This document shows positions 17,830-27,646 of a DNA stretch of 64,000 nucleotides, in pieces. The DNA lies in NCBI GenBank assembly GCA_001460835.1, contig CYKH01000459.1, positions 1-64,000 on the forward strand, written 5' to 3'. The notes below the pieces were generated by a model that ran no database searches, was not told where the DNA came from, and worked only from the letters and a program-made list of their open reading frames with translations. The stretch is from Bodo saltans (taxonomy: Eukaryota > Euglenozoa > Kinetoplastea > Eubodonida > Bodonidae). Position 1 is the first letter of the stretch. Each line of letters starts with the position of its first letter. A program made the translations under genes and the position numbers.

Positions 17830-18784
17830 ATGGTGAGGCACACAGCAAGGTCCATCAAGCGGCGGTCTCCTCGCACGTTCGTCGTCGCACTCATTGGTCC
17901 GCTAGTGGTGGTTCCGGACATTGCGAACTTCCCGTCGATGTTCTTTGATGCATACCGCAAATTCGACACTAGGGGCACCAGCAACGGAGTGAGTGGCGCG
18001 ATGCAAGTCATCGTACGAGATTCTGCAAGAGGCTCTGGCAAAGGGTGACCACTTCGCCTTCCAGCCCACCAATCCGAACAATCAAGGCGAGGGTGGCGTG
18101 ATATTCCTCCGTGAGACTTCCAAGGCCACTGGTGCCGTGCAAATGTCATGGACTGTGCTGTTGATCCAGAACGAACATTGCTGGGACGAATATAAAGCAG
18201 AAACCCCTGATCAGCCCAAGAAGCACGTCCTGGATGTTTGGAGAGGCAAACTTGCGTACCTTCCCGCTGTTATCAGGGACACCGCTGGTGCCGTGCGGAT
18301 GCTGGCCACAACCAACCCGATGAAAGCACAATTGAGTGATGCGCCAATCTGTCCGTTCGAGTGGACTGAGGAGAATCCTGAAGTGACGGAAAGATATGCC
18401 GAGCTCGCTCTGAAGTCGAGGAAGCTTGCGGAGGCCAACGAAGCGTTCATTGCGCTCGTTGAATCGAAACCAGACCGTCATGACGTAGAGGATGCTGTTT
18501 GCAAGTGGGCGGTAGCGAACAGTTCTCCCAAGGACTTGAGTACAGAGGATCGAGCAACACAGCTATTGGAACAAATACAACGATCCCGTGTTGAACTGAA
18601 CGAGAAGAAGCACTACTCCATGGGCAGTGGTCCGGTGATTGCGGAGTTCCTGATAGACCTGGACAACATCAGCAAGTGGTGCCCAACGATCGGTGTGTTT
18701 GTGAGCAACATTGTCAAAATTCGTGAGTTGATGGATACTCCAGGTTCGTCAAGCTCGGAACCGACGACCTCAGCCAATACGTGA
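17830..18784 (+). pseudogene. P-loop family copy 3, truncated remnant
   Basis: This stretch matches only the last third of the two intact copies: the PSMFFDAYR block, HFAFQP-NPNNQGE, WTVLLIQNEH, and the conserved C-terminal helix SMGSGPVIAEFL. The NTPase half is missing and the remaining frame is interrupted about once. Identity to copy 1 is very high in the QNEH region and lower elsewhere, which suggests recombination among copies. No ATG supports a functional product. Confidence 0.75.
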
Positions 18785-18836
18785 TGCCAGTTTTGACTAA
18801 GAATGCCTCTAACATGCAAAGTATTGTGTTTGAAGG

Positions 18837-19562
18837 ATGAACAGTAACCGTGGTGATGAAACCCAAGATGTTTCGAGAGTGGTTAAGCGGCGTATTGGTC
18901 GAACAAGCTATTTGTTGGTCGTGAATCGGTTAGTCAAAGATGTGTTGTCAGTGAGGCGGAGACAGATTGTCATGTTTCTTGCTTCTGTCAAGTTTTGTGA
19001 TTGTTTGATATCGGTAAGATCAAGAGAGGCGCAGAAGACGAACGATGCACCGCACTGTAATTTGCCTCCGAGACATGCTAGAATTCGTGTGGAAGATGGC
19101 GGGATCGGCAAAGGGCGTGTTGTGGTCGGTAGTTTCTTTGCTGGTGTATTGCTGTGTGCGGGTAATGGGACGATTGAGACAACCCACTTTATTTTGAGCG
19201 CGAATGACGAACGCCACTGCATCGCGCGACTTAAAAGAAAATACAAAGAGAGTGTTAAAAACCTCCAAGACGATTCGGATAACGCACTGAAAGAGATCCG
19301 CAAAGATCTAACGGAGGACCAGAAAACAAAAACTCTTGAGAAGATAGTCGCCCAATACCTTGTCCCGACTTCACGCGATCGTGTGTTTGGTCGCGGTGTT
19401 GTGTTCTACAACGGGATGGAGAGAACCACGGGGTGCTCGATTGCGATGAGTACGACGCGATCCACAAAAAAATGGACAACTGTTCTTGAGCATTTCGGTG
19501 TCCGTGAGTGTGTCGACACTTTCCGTATTCGTAAAGGCTGTTCGCGCGCGGCGTTACATTAG
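18837..19562 (+). CDS. Hypothetical protein, probably decayed; first copy of a tandem module
   Basis: An ATG-started frame of 241 residues. The first ~110 residues look arbitrary (basic, no recognisable fold). Residues ~120-195 contain a helical module, ERHCIARLKRKYKE...LTEDQKTK...FGRGVVFYNG, that recurs at 19580-19861. Copy 1 carries a 17-nt insertion near 19413-19430 relative to copy 2, after which its frame and that of copy 2 no longer agree. I do not recognise the family. Its place directly after the truncated P-loop copy suggests that both are debris from the same accessory region. Translation is doubtful. Confidence 0.35.
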   Translation: MNSNRGDETQDVSRVVKRRIGRTSYLLVVNRLVKDVLSVRRRQIVMFLASVKFCDCLISVRSREAQKTNDAPHCNLPPRHARIRVEDGGIGKGRVVVGSFFAGVLLCAGNGTIETTHFILSANDERHCIARLKRKYKESVKNLQDDSDNALKEIRKDLTEDQKTKTLEKIVAQYLVPTSRDRVFGRGVVFYNGMERTTGCSIAMSTTRSTKKWTTVLEHFGVRECVDTFRIRKGCSRAALH

Positions 19563-19895
19563 AGTCAACCTACGTTAAGTTGATCACGCACGATGAACGT
19601 CACTGCAGCGCGCGTCTTAAGGACACGGACAATCAGAATGTCAAGGACCTAAAAGATTTTTCGGATAACGCACTGAAAGAGATCCGCAAAGATCTAACGG
19701 AGGACCAGAAAACAAAAATTCTCGAGAAGATAATCGCCCAATACCTTGTCCCGACTGCAGGAGGCGATCGTGTGTTTGGTCGCGGTGTTGTGTTCTACAA
19801 CGGGGTGCTCGATTGCGATGAGTACGACGCGATCCGCAAAAAAATGGACAACTGTTCTTGAGCATTTCGGTGTGCGTGAGTGTGTCGACACTTTC
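19200..19895 (+). repeat. Direct tandem repeat of ~320 bp, spacing ~385 bp
   Basis: Bases ~19200-19523 and ~19585-19895 align with high identity through the DNALKEIRKDL segment and the following GATCTAACGGAGGACCAGAA, and on into a shared tail ending at a TGTCGACACTTTC. Differences include a 17-nt insertion in the first copy. The duplication extends beyond the coding module. Confidence 0.7.
19580..19861 (+). pseudogene. Second copy of the tandem module, no ATG
   Basis: A 93-codon open frame lacking an ATG start (TTG at 19580) encodes ERHCSARLK...DNALKEIRKDLTEDQKT...FGRGVVFYNG, then CDEYDAIRKKMDN. It is the cleaner copy of the module in the preceding gene, about 385 bp downstream. Without a start codon it is most likely a fragment. 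Confidence 0.5.
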
Positions 19896-20911
19896 AGTGT
19901 TGCAGACGATTCTGTGTCCTATTCTAGCGTTGCCGAGCGTGTTCTGCGCAAGTGTTGGAGAACGTGACGATTGTGTTGTTGAGGTGCGGTGACCAAGTGC
20001 CGAGAGAAGTGGAGCCGGGAACAAAACAACACATCTAATATGTGCTGGATGATTCGAGAGAATGGCCAGCCTCGCATCAAGGCCAGCCGCTGAGAAGTGA
20101 TTTACTTACCGGCATGCGGGTCGTTCGTTGGACACGATGACTGTTGCTGGAACTGAAGGTGTTTTGTGAGTTGTGAAGGTGAATTCAGCTTTCAATAGTT
20201 AATTTGTGTGGGTGAGTTGCTGGTGATGATTCCGAAACTCTCGTTGGTCAAAAAGCAGTCACAGGTGTCTTTGTTTGATGTGCGTGGACGTGTTTTTCGA
20301 ACCAAAAAAAAAACTTTTCCTTTTCGTTGAATATTACAGCAGGAAGCGTAGTATGTACTGTAACTAGCTTACTGTGGCCTTGGGAATCGAGGCCATCGTG
20401 TGGCACGTCCTTGGGACTACACTAAAGAACACTCACGCTTCCTCCAATGCTCCTTTCATGACCATGTCCCACCTCTGACTGCATTGCACTTGATGTCATC
20501 AACGACCAATAACCTGATGCTCTTGACGAAAGAAACGCGGGGCCGCAAACCCCAGACCACTGACCCTTGACCAACCTCCCCCCTCCGCCTCCCCTTCCCG
20601 CTAACGCTGCGAGCTCAATCGTCAAGGTTGGTCGGTGGTTATCGGCGAGAACCTCGCAGTAGGATCGTACTCGTCAGTGATTCAGTACTGTGATGCTCTG
20701 ATCATGCAACGTGTGCGGTTTATTGTCCATGGTGATAAATACTCTACTTCGTGTTTGCAACCTTCTTTTTGATTTTGTTGTTGCCCAATGATCTCCCTCC
20801 TTTCATTTCGTTCATTGAGTTCCGTGGTGCGTTCATCAAAAGTTTGATTCTGTTGATTCACTTTATTAGAGACACGTATGCACCAAACACAGGACACAAC
20901 GCACTAATCAC
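19896..20911 (+). other. Gene-free stretch after the accessory region
   Basis: No supported gene on either strand in about 1 kb; only short frames without similarity. It contains the small NUBPL relic (20373-20404), an A-run at 20304-20313, and, near the 3' end, a T-rich tract (20759-20785) that may be the splice-acceptor zone of the arrestin-like gene. Confidence 0.45.
20373..20404 (+). pseudogene. Short relic of the NUBPL gene
   Basis: TGTGGCCTTGG followed directly by GAATCGAGGCCATCGTG matches 13665-13675 and 13683-13699 of the NUBPL coding region, with the seven bases between them missing. Similarity does not extend beyond. Two exact blocks in the same order make chance unlikely. It appears to be a fragment left by recombination or repair. 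Confidence 0.55.
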
Positions 20912-22180
20912 ATGCCTCGCAGTAGAAGTGGATCTCGATCCTCTCACAACGCGTCACCACCACGACGGCGATCGTCGAGTCGGCGACAATCATCCGGCAC
21001 ACCCGTTGTGGCTGGCTCAGTGGATCAACACGGGGGCTTGCAACGGTTCCAGGTGTTGCTTGATCCCCCCGCCCAGCTCCCTGACGGCACTGTAGCATGG
21101 CATCCCAATAGCAAGGTGACTGGCTGCGTCGTGTTCCATGCAAAGAGCTCCACCCGAGTCATCTGCATGCGCGTGAAGTTTGTTGGGCGTGAGTATGTCG
21201 CGTCTCCTAATCACGCCTCGAGCAGCGATGGGCGTGCCTCGCAAGGCAAGGTGATCCTCTTCAAGGACATTCAAGTGTTGTATGGCACAGGCCCGACCTC
21301 AGCAGAAAAGCGAATGAAACGAGGGAACGGGGCGGCATCGGCATCCACTGACAATGAGCTTCAAGATGCAACAGAGAGAGCGGAGCGCGCCGCAGTGATG
21401 GTGAGCGTCGGGCCGCACAAGATACCGTTTGAGTTTCAATTTCCTGAGCGGGTCGCCTCATCTTGCCGTGTGCTTGACACGACTGCACCGTCCGGTGCCC
21501 CACCCCGATACGCCCACATCACGTATCAGGTGAAGGCGTACGCAGACTTGACAGGTGTGCGTGCTCGCAACGTCATGTCAGTGACGCTACTGCCTGTGAT
21601 TGCTCCCATGTCCGCCCTTCAAGAGAGGTTCCTTCAAAACGACAGACTGTGGGGCGTGTCGCCCTTGACCTCGTTGCAACACTACTTTTATTGCTGCCGT
21701 CTTCGCTGTTGCCATCACGGCGAGGTCAAGTTACAGGCGACGTGCCAGCCTCACGTCGCCGTCGCAGATCGTAACACGACGCTGCACGTCGCCATCAACG
21801 TTGTGAATAATTCCACCGTTCCTGTTCACTCCGTTGAAGTATCGCTTCGTAATCGCGTCGTTGTTCGGCAAGACGCCAACACCACAAGCAGCAGACTTGT
21901 GGAGACCGTCGTGCTTCAATCGAACCTCGTGATGGACGTTGCCAGCACAACCATGGGGCAGGCCTCAACGATGATCTCCCTGCCCTCATCGGTGTTGCGT
22001 GCAAGCACTCCACAATCGATGGTCTCGCATCTCATACGGAGTAAGTGGTTTGTCGTGGTGCGGTTAGGTGGCGATGACAGCGACGAGGACTGTGCATGCT
22101 GTTGGATGCCGCTGGTGGTCGTTCCGTCCATCGATGACGCCAATGGGGCCGCATCGATAGATCTGGTGGAGCCACTGTAA
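20912..22180 (+). CDS. Arrestin-domain protein (alpha-arrestin-like)
   Basis: A 422-residue protein with a basic Ser/Arg-rich N-terminus (RSRSGSRSS) followed by two beta-sandwich halves. The N-half shows GCVVFHAKSSTRVICMRVKFVG, quoted here in part (MRVKFVGREY), then HKIPFEFQFPE and ITYQVKAYAD, which match the arrestin N motif (kFplP..l..s....hGsI.Y.vka). The C-half has HHGEVKLQATCQP and LHVAINVVNNS...VHSVEVSLRNRV, as in arrestin C. Alpha-arrestins are adaptors linking membrane cargo to ubiquitin ligases or endocytosis. No PPxY motif is seen. A short Cys-rich element YCCRLRCCHHG lies between the halves. Function beyond adaptor is not inferable. Confidence 0.75.
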   Translation: MPRSRSGSRSSHNASPPRRRSSSRRQSSGTPVVAGSVDQHGGLQRFQVLLDPPAQLPDGTVAWHPNSKVTGCVVFHAKSSTRVICMRVKFVGREYVASPNHASSSDGRASQGKVILFKDIQVLYGTGPTSAEKRMKRGNGAASASTDNELQDATERAERAAVMVSVGPHKIPFEFQFPERVASSCRVLDTTAPSGAPPRYAHITYQVKAYADLTGVRARNVMSVTLLPVIAPMSALQERFLQNDRLWGVSPLTSLQHYFYCCRLRCCHHGEVKLQATCQPHVAVADRNTTLHVAINVVNNSTVPVHSVEVSLRNRVVVRQDANTTSSRLVETVVLQSNLVMDVASTTMGQASTMISLPSSVLRASTPQSMVSHLIRSKWFVVVRLGGDDSDEDCACCWMPLVVVPSIDDANGAASIDLVEPL

Positions 22181-22398
22181 AGAGAGATTGTGACAAGTGT
22201 GGTGTTGTGTATTATGCATTCACCTCTGTGGCCAACGTGTTGTACATTACGTTATCGACAAGGACAATACCAAGAAAAGGGATGCGGGTCTGCAAGCCAC
22301 ATGACGATGCAAATAGCTCTGTCCTTACCTAACCTCTTGCTCATTCTTTTAAAAAAGAGCACACTTAAACAGTTTCGCAACTGCCTTCCTTTCAAGAA

Positions 22399-25300
22399 AT
22401 GGCGACATTACGGGAGGAGAACGCGCCTCACTTAGGTGTTTTCGGAGTCACGGACGACGACGGTCTCCTCTGTGATGTGGTATCGCACGATGCTCTCAGT
22501 TCCCTTGTTCCACCCACCTCCACCACTACACCACCATCATTAACATCACTATCATCTAACAGTGAAGGCGTCGTGTACACACTCTCGCTACCAGCGCGTA
22601 GCGGCGTGATCAACATGGATCTATTTCACCATGCACAAGAGGTGCGCGTCGTTCCCCCCACTGTTGCCGATGGAGATGATGCCAACGATGACGACAGCAC
22701 AATGGAAGGAGGCGGCGTCAGCGATGAAGAGAGGCTGCTCATCCTTTGGGGACGGGTAGAGTCGTTTGTAGCGACAACAACCTCCACTGCAAGAGCTGCA
22801 GCAACTGCAGGGGCTTCTCCTGCTGCTGTGGTAGTTGTGTTGTCCCTCCCTGGCCCCACATCTGTCATGTTTGTAAGGCGGGCAGCGGAGGACATCCTTG
22901 TGCGTTATCCTGCCCTCACTCTCACCATCGTCATTCCCAAGCCATCCTCCTCGCGTCATCACGACAAGTCTTTCTCTGTTCTCCATGCATGGCATCAAGC
23001 TGCCCTTGCACGATTGCAGACGGGGGGAGATGGAATAGTGGGGCCTCGCTTGCTGCTGACGACCTCGAAAACGATCGCAGTGACTGTTGTGCCACTGGAC
23101 CGATCTGTTGAGCAGTCTCCTGCCAGAAGTCAACACGACAATACCCCCATCTCATCGCCACTACACGCTGCGGCACTTTCAGATGGACTGGCGTCCAACA
23201 CCTGCTCTAGCACACCGCTGATGACGAAGGAGTTCCTAGACAACGTTGTGGGAGAAGTCGCGAAATCCCCCAGTCGTGTTGCACTAGTCGCAGGCCCGAC
23301 AGGATGCGGCAAGAGTACCAAAGTGCCGATGGCGATCGTTGATGCGTCCCCAACGCACACCGTGTGGGTCGCCCAGCCCCGTCGGGTGGCCGCAGTCAGC
23401 CTCTGCCGTCGTATCGAAGAGGAGCGGGGCAATAGTTACGATGCTGCGTACATCATTGGTGGTGCCCGAAGCGATGATTCAGAATCTTCAGCCTCCGCCG
23501 CCAGAATTATCTTCATGACATCGGGCGTGATGCTGCAGCGCGTAAAGAGTGCATTCCGGGATGGAACGTACTTAAAAGAAACGAACGTGACGCACATCAT
23601 TCTTGACGAAGTACATGAACGCACGATTGAATATGATTTGTTGATGTGCATGCTACGTGAGCTCCTCCGCTACCACACGACCCTGCGACTGGTGTTGACG
23701 TCGGCCACCATGTCGAGCAAAGGGCTGCAGCTCTACATGGCGCAGCGTCATGTGCAACCCGAAGATGAGTCGTGGCCCCCTACGATGCCTATGGCTGCCA
23801 ACCATGGTGCTGTGTCAGAGACGCCTCTCTCAGCTCTGAGGCGCCGTTACAACACAGGCACGGAGGAGCACGACGCGTCACGCATGACACTTTCCACGAT
23901 CGTGCCAGTGTTGTCATTTCATACAAGTGCTCGTCGCCGTCGGACGGTGTACATCGAGGAAGCGTTTCAAACAATTGTAGACGCAGCGTGCCAAATTACC
24001 CAAGAAGTCCGAGGAGCTTCGTCTTCTGGCGGCAGTGCAGACCCATGCAGCTCTGTGTTTGATAACCCGTCGCCTGCGAACAACATCTCACACAGTGCAG
24101 ACGCACATCAACGCCATGGAGGCCGCGGTGCGATTGCGTATCTTAAAATTCCGTTCAGTTTGACTAGCCTCATCATGCGCCCAGCGCACAAGGACAGCTT
24201 GCTGTGGGAAGCGCGTTTTTCCATGACAGCGTGGCTCATCCGCATCCTTCACTACACGAGGCCAACAGAAGAGGCGATTCTTGTGTTCATGTCTGGCATT
24301 CAGCAACTAGAGGCGTTGGAGGCCGAACTGCTGCAGAACATGGGGTGCACAGGCTTGCATATTCTGTTACTACATAGCAGCAACGATGCGGAGAATAAAG
24401 CGCTCTTTGATGCCCCACCGGATGGGTGCAGAAAGGTCCTGATCGCCACCAATATTGCAGAGAGTAGCTTAACGATCCCTGATGTAGATCACGTGATTGA
24501 TACCTGTGTGGTGAAGGACCAGCGATACTTACACGACGAGGACCTCAGTATGTTGGAGGAGACCTATTGTTCCAAGGACAGCTGCGAGCAGCGTGCTGGG
24601 CGTACAGGTCGTGTTCGGCCAGGTTCCGTCTGGCGAATGATCACACGAGAGGAATACAATGCCTTAGAGGAGGGGCGGATCCCAGGCATCATGCAGACCC
24701 CTCTCACAAGCACGATGCTGCTGGTTGCGGATGCCAACGTCGGCGAGCTTGATCCGTTCCTTGCGGCCCTGCCTGCGCCACCTCCGCTTCGAGGCGTGTT
24801 GGCTGCGTTGACACAGCTCACGGAGCACTACCACGCCCTTGCGCCGTGCCAGCTGCGTGGGAGCCACGTGACGTTCCTTCAACCAACGCTAAAAGGTATT
24901 GTGTTGAGTGCCCTTGGCCTCCCAGTTAGTTTAGGGGAGCTTGTCGTCAACGGCGTGATCAGTGGTATCCCCATCGTGGTTGCCCAAGCCAGCGCCATTT
25001 TAGCGTCTTCGGCACCGCTGATCTCAGATGATGGGTGGCGCATGATTGCGCACATGGACCATGGCACTGGGTGCGACGTGATTGCCCTTTTGGAATTGTA
25101 CCGTTGGTGGGTGCGGCGAACTGAGTGGGCTCCGTTCCGAGGTCAGAACGCTGGAGAGGAGGGAAGCAGCGGTGAGGATTGCGCGATCTTTGAACAACTA
25201 CAGAAGCACATTCGTCCCCATATTTTTCATGAAGTCCGAGCCAAGTCACGGGATTTGATCAAAACGCTAGCGACATTCGGCCTTGCGCCTCCAGCGTTTC

Positions 25301-27603
25301 TGCACTTGACGCGAGCGAGTCGATGGGAGGCCGCTGAGGATGTTTGCCCCCTCACCCCATCAGCACTCATGATGTGCATCGCATCCATTACGCTGGCCTT
25401 CCCCAACAGAACGGCTGCCGGGAATGATATCCACGCCAAACATGCATCTCGTGGTCGCCGTAATTTATACACGCCCGCTCATCGAGTCCATCTCGTCCTT
25501 CGAGGAGTGGCTACTGCATCCGATGAAGATCGCATCAAAGATCACCTCAAGCCGGCCTCATGTTCCGTGCGCATTGTAGGCGAGAATCGCGTGTCTGTGG
25601 ATGTTGGAGTGGAGCGTGTGGTGGACGTGTTTCAGAACGTACCAGACTACACCGCCTTCCTTGTGCGTAACGTGCGGAATATGACATGGGATGCGTACCG
25701 ATTGATCAAGTGCACTCGAGCGGAGAGGAGGGAGTTGAACATTGCTTACACAGACTCCGGTGACGATGTGCATTTGCTGTCGTCGTGGTTTGTTGGGTCC
25801 AAGGCTCCCATCTTTATCGACCGAGGATCTGTGGTGTACCCCCTTACGTTTGATGCCTCTGTTGCACTGCCACCAACAGTTGTCGCGTGCCACGCAGTTC
25901 GACGAGACAATCGGGTGGCATACACCTCCAACCTTCACCTCCCAGGAAGCCTCTCAGTCCTACCTGTTGTGTTGGCGCCCATTCTGCACTGGAATGGACG
26001 GGCGGTGGATGAGCGGCAGTGCCTCGTGTTGCCCAGCCTCCCTTATTGTCATCCAAGCCCCCGCAGACTGAAGCAGAAGTCCGTCGATTTGTTTCGCCTT
26101 GTGGCAGCACTGCGAGAAACATTCACCACGTGTCTAGATCGTGTCGTGAGTTTCTATGGGTCCCAAGAGTACCTCGAAGCAACTCGAAGTGCAGGGTCGA
26201 CGGACGCCGCGGTGGTAGATAGGTTTCTGTTGCCAGCCTATCAGCGGCTCGAGAAGGTGGTGAGCAGAGTGGAAGAAGACTTGGGCATCTTGTTGTGTGT
26301 CTTCATGGATGAGCTGCCCAAGTACTACGCACCAAAGCACGTTGCCGCTTTCGTGGCCAGCCACGCCCATCAACTCCCCGGAGACGTCTCTACTCGACCT
26401 TTTGTCGCCGAGGCGTGCGCTGTAGCACGACGAGCACCAAAGCCAAGCCTCCAAGAAACAGACTCATCATCGAGTCCTGCCGATGATGCTGGCGGTGTGG
26501 TTACCAATACCGTCGTCCCGTTGCCCTCTACGTCTCTCAACAGGAACCCTCAGCTATTGATAGACCGGACGAAAACACGGCAGACTTTGACCATTTCTCA
26601 ACTTGATCAGTACCACGCGCATCAGCGCAAGCAGCGCGTGGAGAGCAGTGACGAGAGCTCCTCCTCATACGGAGGCATCACTCATCAAAGTGCGGCTGTC
26701 GCACACGAAGGAAACAACTGCAAGGTACGTTGGGAGACGCAATTGGTATTTCCGCGAAGATTCGCGAGAAGTATTCCAGCCGACCACACCGCTGCTGCTG
26801 TGGCGAAACTTATGTTGCTCCACGTCGCGCCTCAATTGGCCGTCGTCACCAGCACCAGTGGCGGTGGTGGTTCTGTGCAGTGGGGGCTGATGGATCTAAC
26901 AGCAGAGGCATCGTGTGGTCTGTTTGCATTCTATGCTGCCATGACTGCATGCGACATGCTCGTGCCACTGCGACGATTTGTACTCAAGTGCGAGGCGTCA
27001 TGGACGAAAGACATCATCAACAACAATATTCAATTGCTCACTCGGCATCAGTATCCCAATGCAGGCACCATGTGCCAGTGGCGAACGACGCAGAACAAGG
27101 GAGGCTTATCCCCTCTGCTGCCGCCACCAACCGCGTCGTCGTTGCATGGTGGTGCAGGAGCAACGACGAGAGAAGGAGATGCCGCCGCTGTTGTTGCTGT
27201 GGCTGGTCATCATGATGTTGTACGTCACATGAGATTGTTGTATATCCCACCAGTCGCACTGCAAGCCACGGCCTGTGATCATCACGAGCACGTAGCAGAC
27301 GATGAAGCCTCCTCCTCGCCCTCCAGTAGTCATCTCCTCACAGTTGTAGAGCAACGATACATCAATGATCTGTTGGAATCCCTACGACGTGAACCTCCTC
27401 TTCCTCTTCTTCCCCATTCAACTTCAGCCACGCCAGCTCACGTTGTGCTGATAGTGGACGCAGAGAGAGAAGATGTGTTGGTTGCTGAGCTGCTACGTGC
27501 GGTGGAAGGAAGCAAGACTGCCCGTGCTCAGAGCGTTGGTCGACACTTCGATGATGTTCTTGGGGTCCAATTGTGCTTGCAGCACGTGATGGTGTGCATA
27601 TGA
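22399..27603 (+). CDS. Large DEAH-box RNA helicase
   Basis: A 1734-residue protein with a complete DEAH helicase core: motif I GPTGCGKSTK (~299-308), motif II DEVHER (~403; DEVH variant), motif III SATM (~435), motif V TNIAESSLTIP (~685) and motif VI QRAGRTGR (~729), followed by the winged-helix and ratchet region (LLVADANVGELDPF...). DEAH helicases unwind or translocate on RNA using any NTP. A ~280-residue N-terminal extension is low in complexity. The ~800-residue C-terminal extension has no motif I can name, and no double-stranded RNA-binding domain was recognised, so I do not equate it with REH2. An insertion of ~150 residues separates motifs III and IV. Starts at ATG 22399. Confidence 0.88.
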   Translation: MATLREENAPHLGVFGVTDDDGLLCDVVSHDALSSLVPPTSTTTPPSLTSLSSNSEGVVYTLSLPARSGVINMDLFHHAQEVRVVPPTVADGDDANDDDSTMEGGGVSDEERLLILWGRVESFVATTTSTARAAATAGASPAAVVVVLSLPGPTSVMFVRRAAEDILVRYPALTLTIVIPKPSSSRHHDKSFSVLHAWHQAALARLQTGGDGIVGPRLLLTTSKTIAVTVVPLDRSVEQSPARSQHDNTPISSPLHAAALSDGLASNTCSSTPLMTKEFLDNVVGEVAKSPSRVALVAGPTGCGKSTKVPMAIVDASPTHTVWVAQPRRVAAVSLCRRIEEERGNSYDAAYIIGGARSDDSESSASAARIIFMTSGVMLQRVKSAFRDGTYLKETNVTHIILDEVHERTIEYDLLMCMLRELLRYHTTLRLVLTSATMSSKGLQLYMAQRHVQPEDESWPPTMPMAANHGAVSETPLSALRRRYNTGTEEHDASRMTLSTIVPVLSFHTSARRRRTVYIEEAFQTIVDAACQITQEVRGASSSGGSADPCSSVFDNPSPANNISHSADAHQRHGGRGAIAYLKIPFSLTSLIMRPAHKDSLLWEARFSMTAWLIRILHYTRPTEEAILVFMSGIQQLEALEAELLQNMGCTGLHILLLHSSNDAENKALFDAPPDGCRKVLIATNIAESSLTIPDVDHVIDTCVVKDQRYLHDEDLSMLEETYCSKDSCEQRAGRTGRVRPGSVWRMITREEYNALEEGRIPGIMQTPLTSTMLLVADANVGELDPFLAALPAPPPLRGVLAALTQLTEHYHALAPCQLRGSHVTFLQPTLKGIVLSALGLPVSLGELVVNGVISGIPIVVAQASAILASSAPLISDDGWRMIAHMDHGTGCDVIALLELYRWWVRRTEWAPFRGQNAGEEGSSGEDCAIFEQLQKHIRPHIFHEVRAKSRDLIKTLATFGLAPPAFLHLTRASRWEAAEDVCPLTPSALMMCIASITLAFPNRTAAGNDIHAKHASRGRRNLYTPAHRVHLVLRGVATASDEDRIKDHLKPASCSVRIVGENRVSVDVGVERVVDVFQNVPDYTAFLVRNVRNMTWDAYRLIKCTRAERRELNIAYTDSGDDVHLLSSWFVGSKAPIFIDRGSVVYPLTFDASVALPPTVVACHAVRRDNRVAYTSNLHLPGSLSVLPVVLAPILHWNGRAVDERQCLVLPSLPYCHPSPRRLKQKSVDLFRLVAALRETFTTCLDRVVSFYGSQEYLEATRSAGSTDAAVVDRFLLPAYQRLEKVVSRVEEDLGILLCVFMDELPKYYAPKHVAAFVASHAHQLPGDVSTRPFVAEACAVARRAPKPSLQETDSSSSPADDAGGVVTNTVVPLPSTSLNRNPQLLIDRTKTRQTLTISQLDQYHAHQRKQRVESSDESSSSYGGITHQSAAVAHEGNNCKVRWETQLVFPRRFARSIPADHTAAAVAKLMLLHVAPQLAVVTSTSGGGGSVQWGLMDLTAEASCGLFAFYAAMTACDMLVPLRRFVLKCEASWTKDIINNNIQLLTRHQYPNAGTMCQWRTTQNKGGLSPLLPPPTASSLHGGAGATTREGDAAAVVAVAGHHDVVRHMRLLYIPPVALQATACDHHEHVADDEASSSPSSSHLLTVVEQRYINDLLESLRREPPLPLLPHSTSATPAHVVLIVDAEREDVLVAELLRAVEGSKTARAQSVGRHFDDVLGVQLCLQHVMVCI

Positions 27604-27646
27604 CGACCGAATTGAACAAGTGGGCGCCCTGTATTACGTACTATTG

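Noticed and set aside
20422-20897. Minus-strand open frames in the gene-free stretch
   Set aside because: Short, low complexity, without similarity, and opposite to every gene in the window.
9722-20911. LTR or LINE retrotransposon in the accessory region
   Set aside because: RHS-type loci often hold retroelements, but I found no reverse transcriptase or integrase motifs and no terminal repeats.
22399-27603. Naming the DEAH helicase REH2
   Set aside because: No double-stranded RNA-binding domain was recognised, and many kinetoplastid DEAH helicases share the core.
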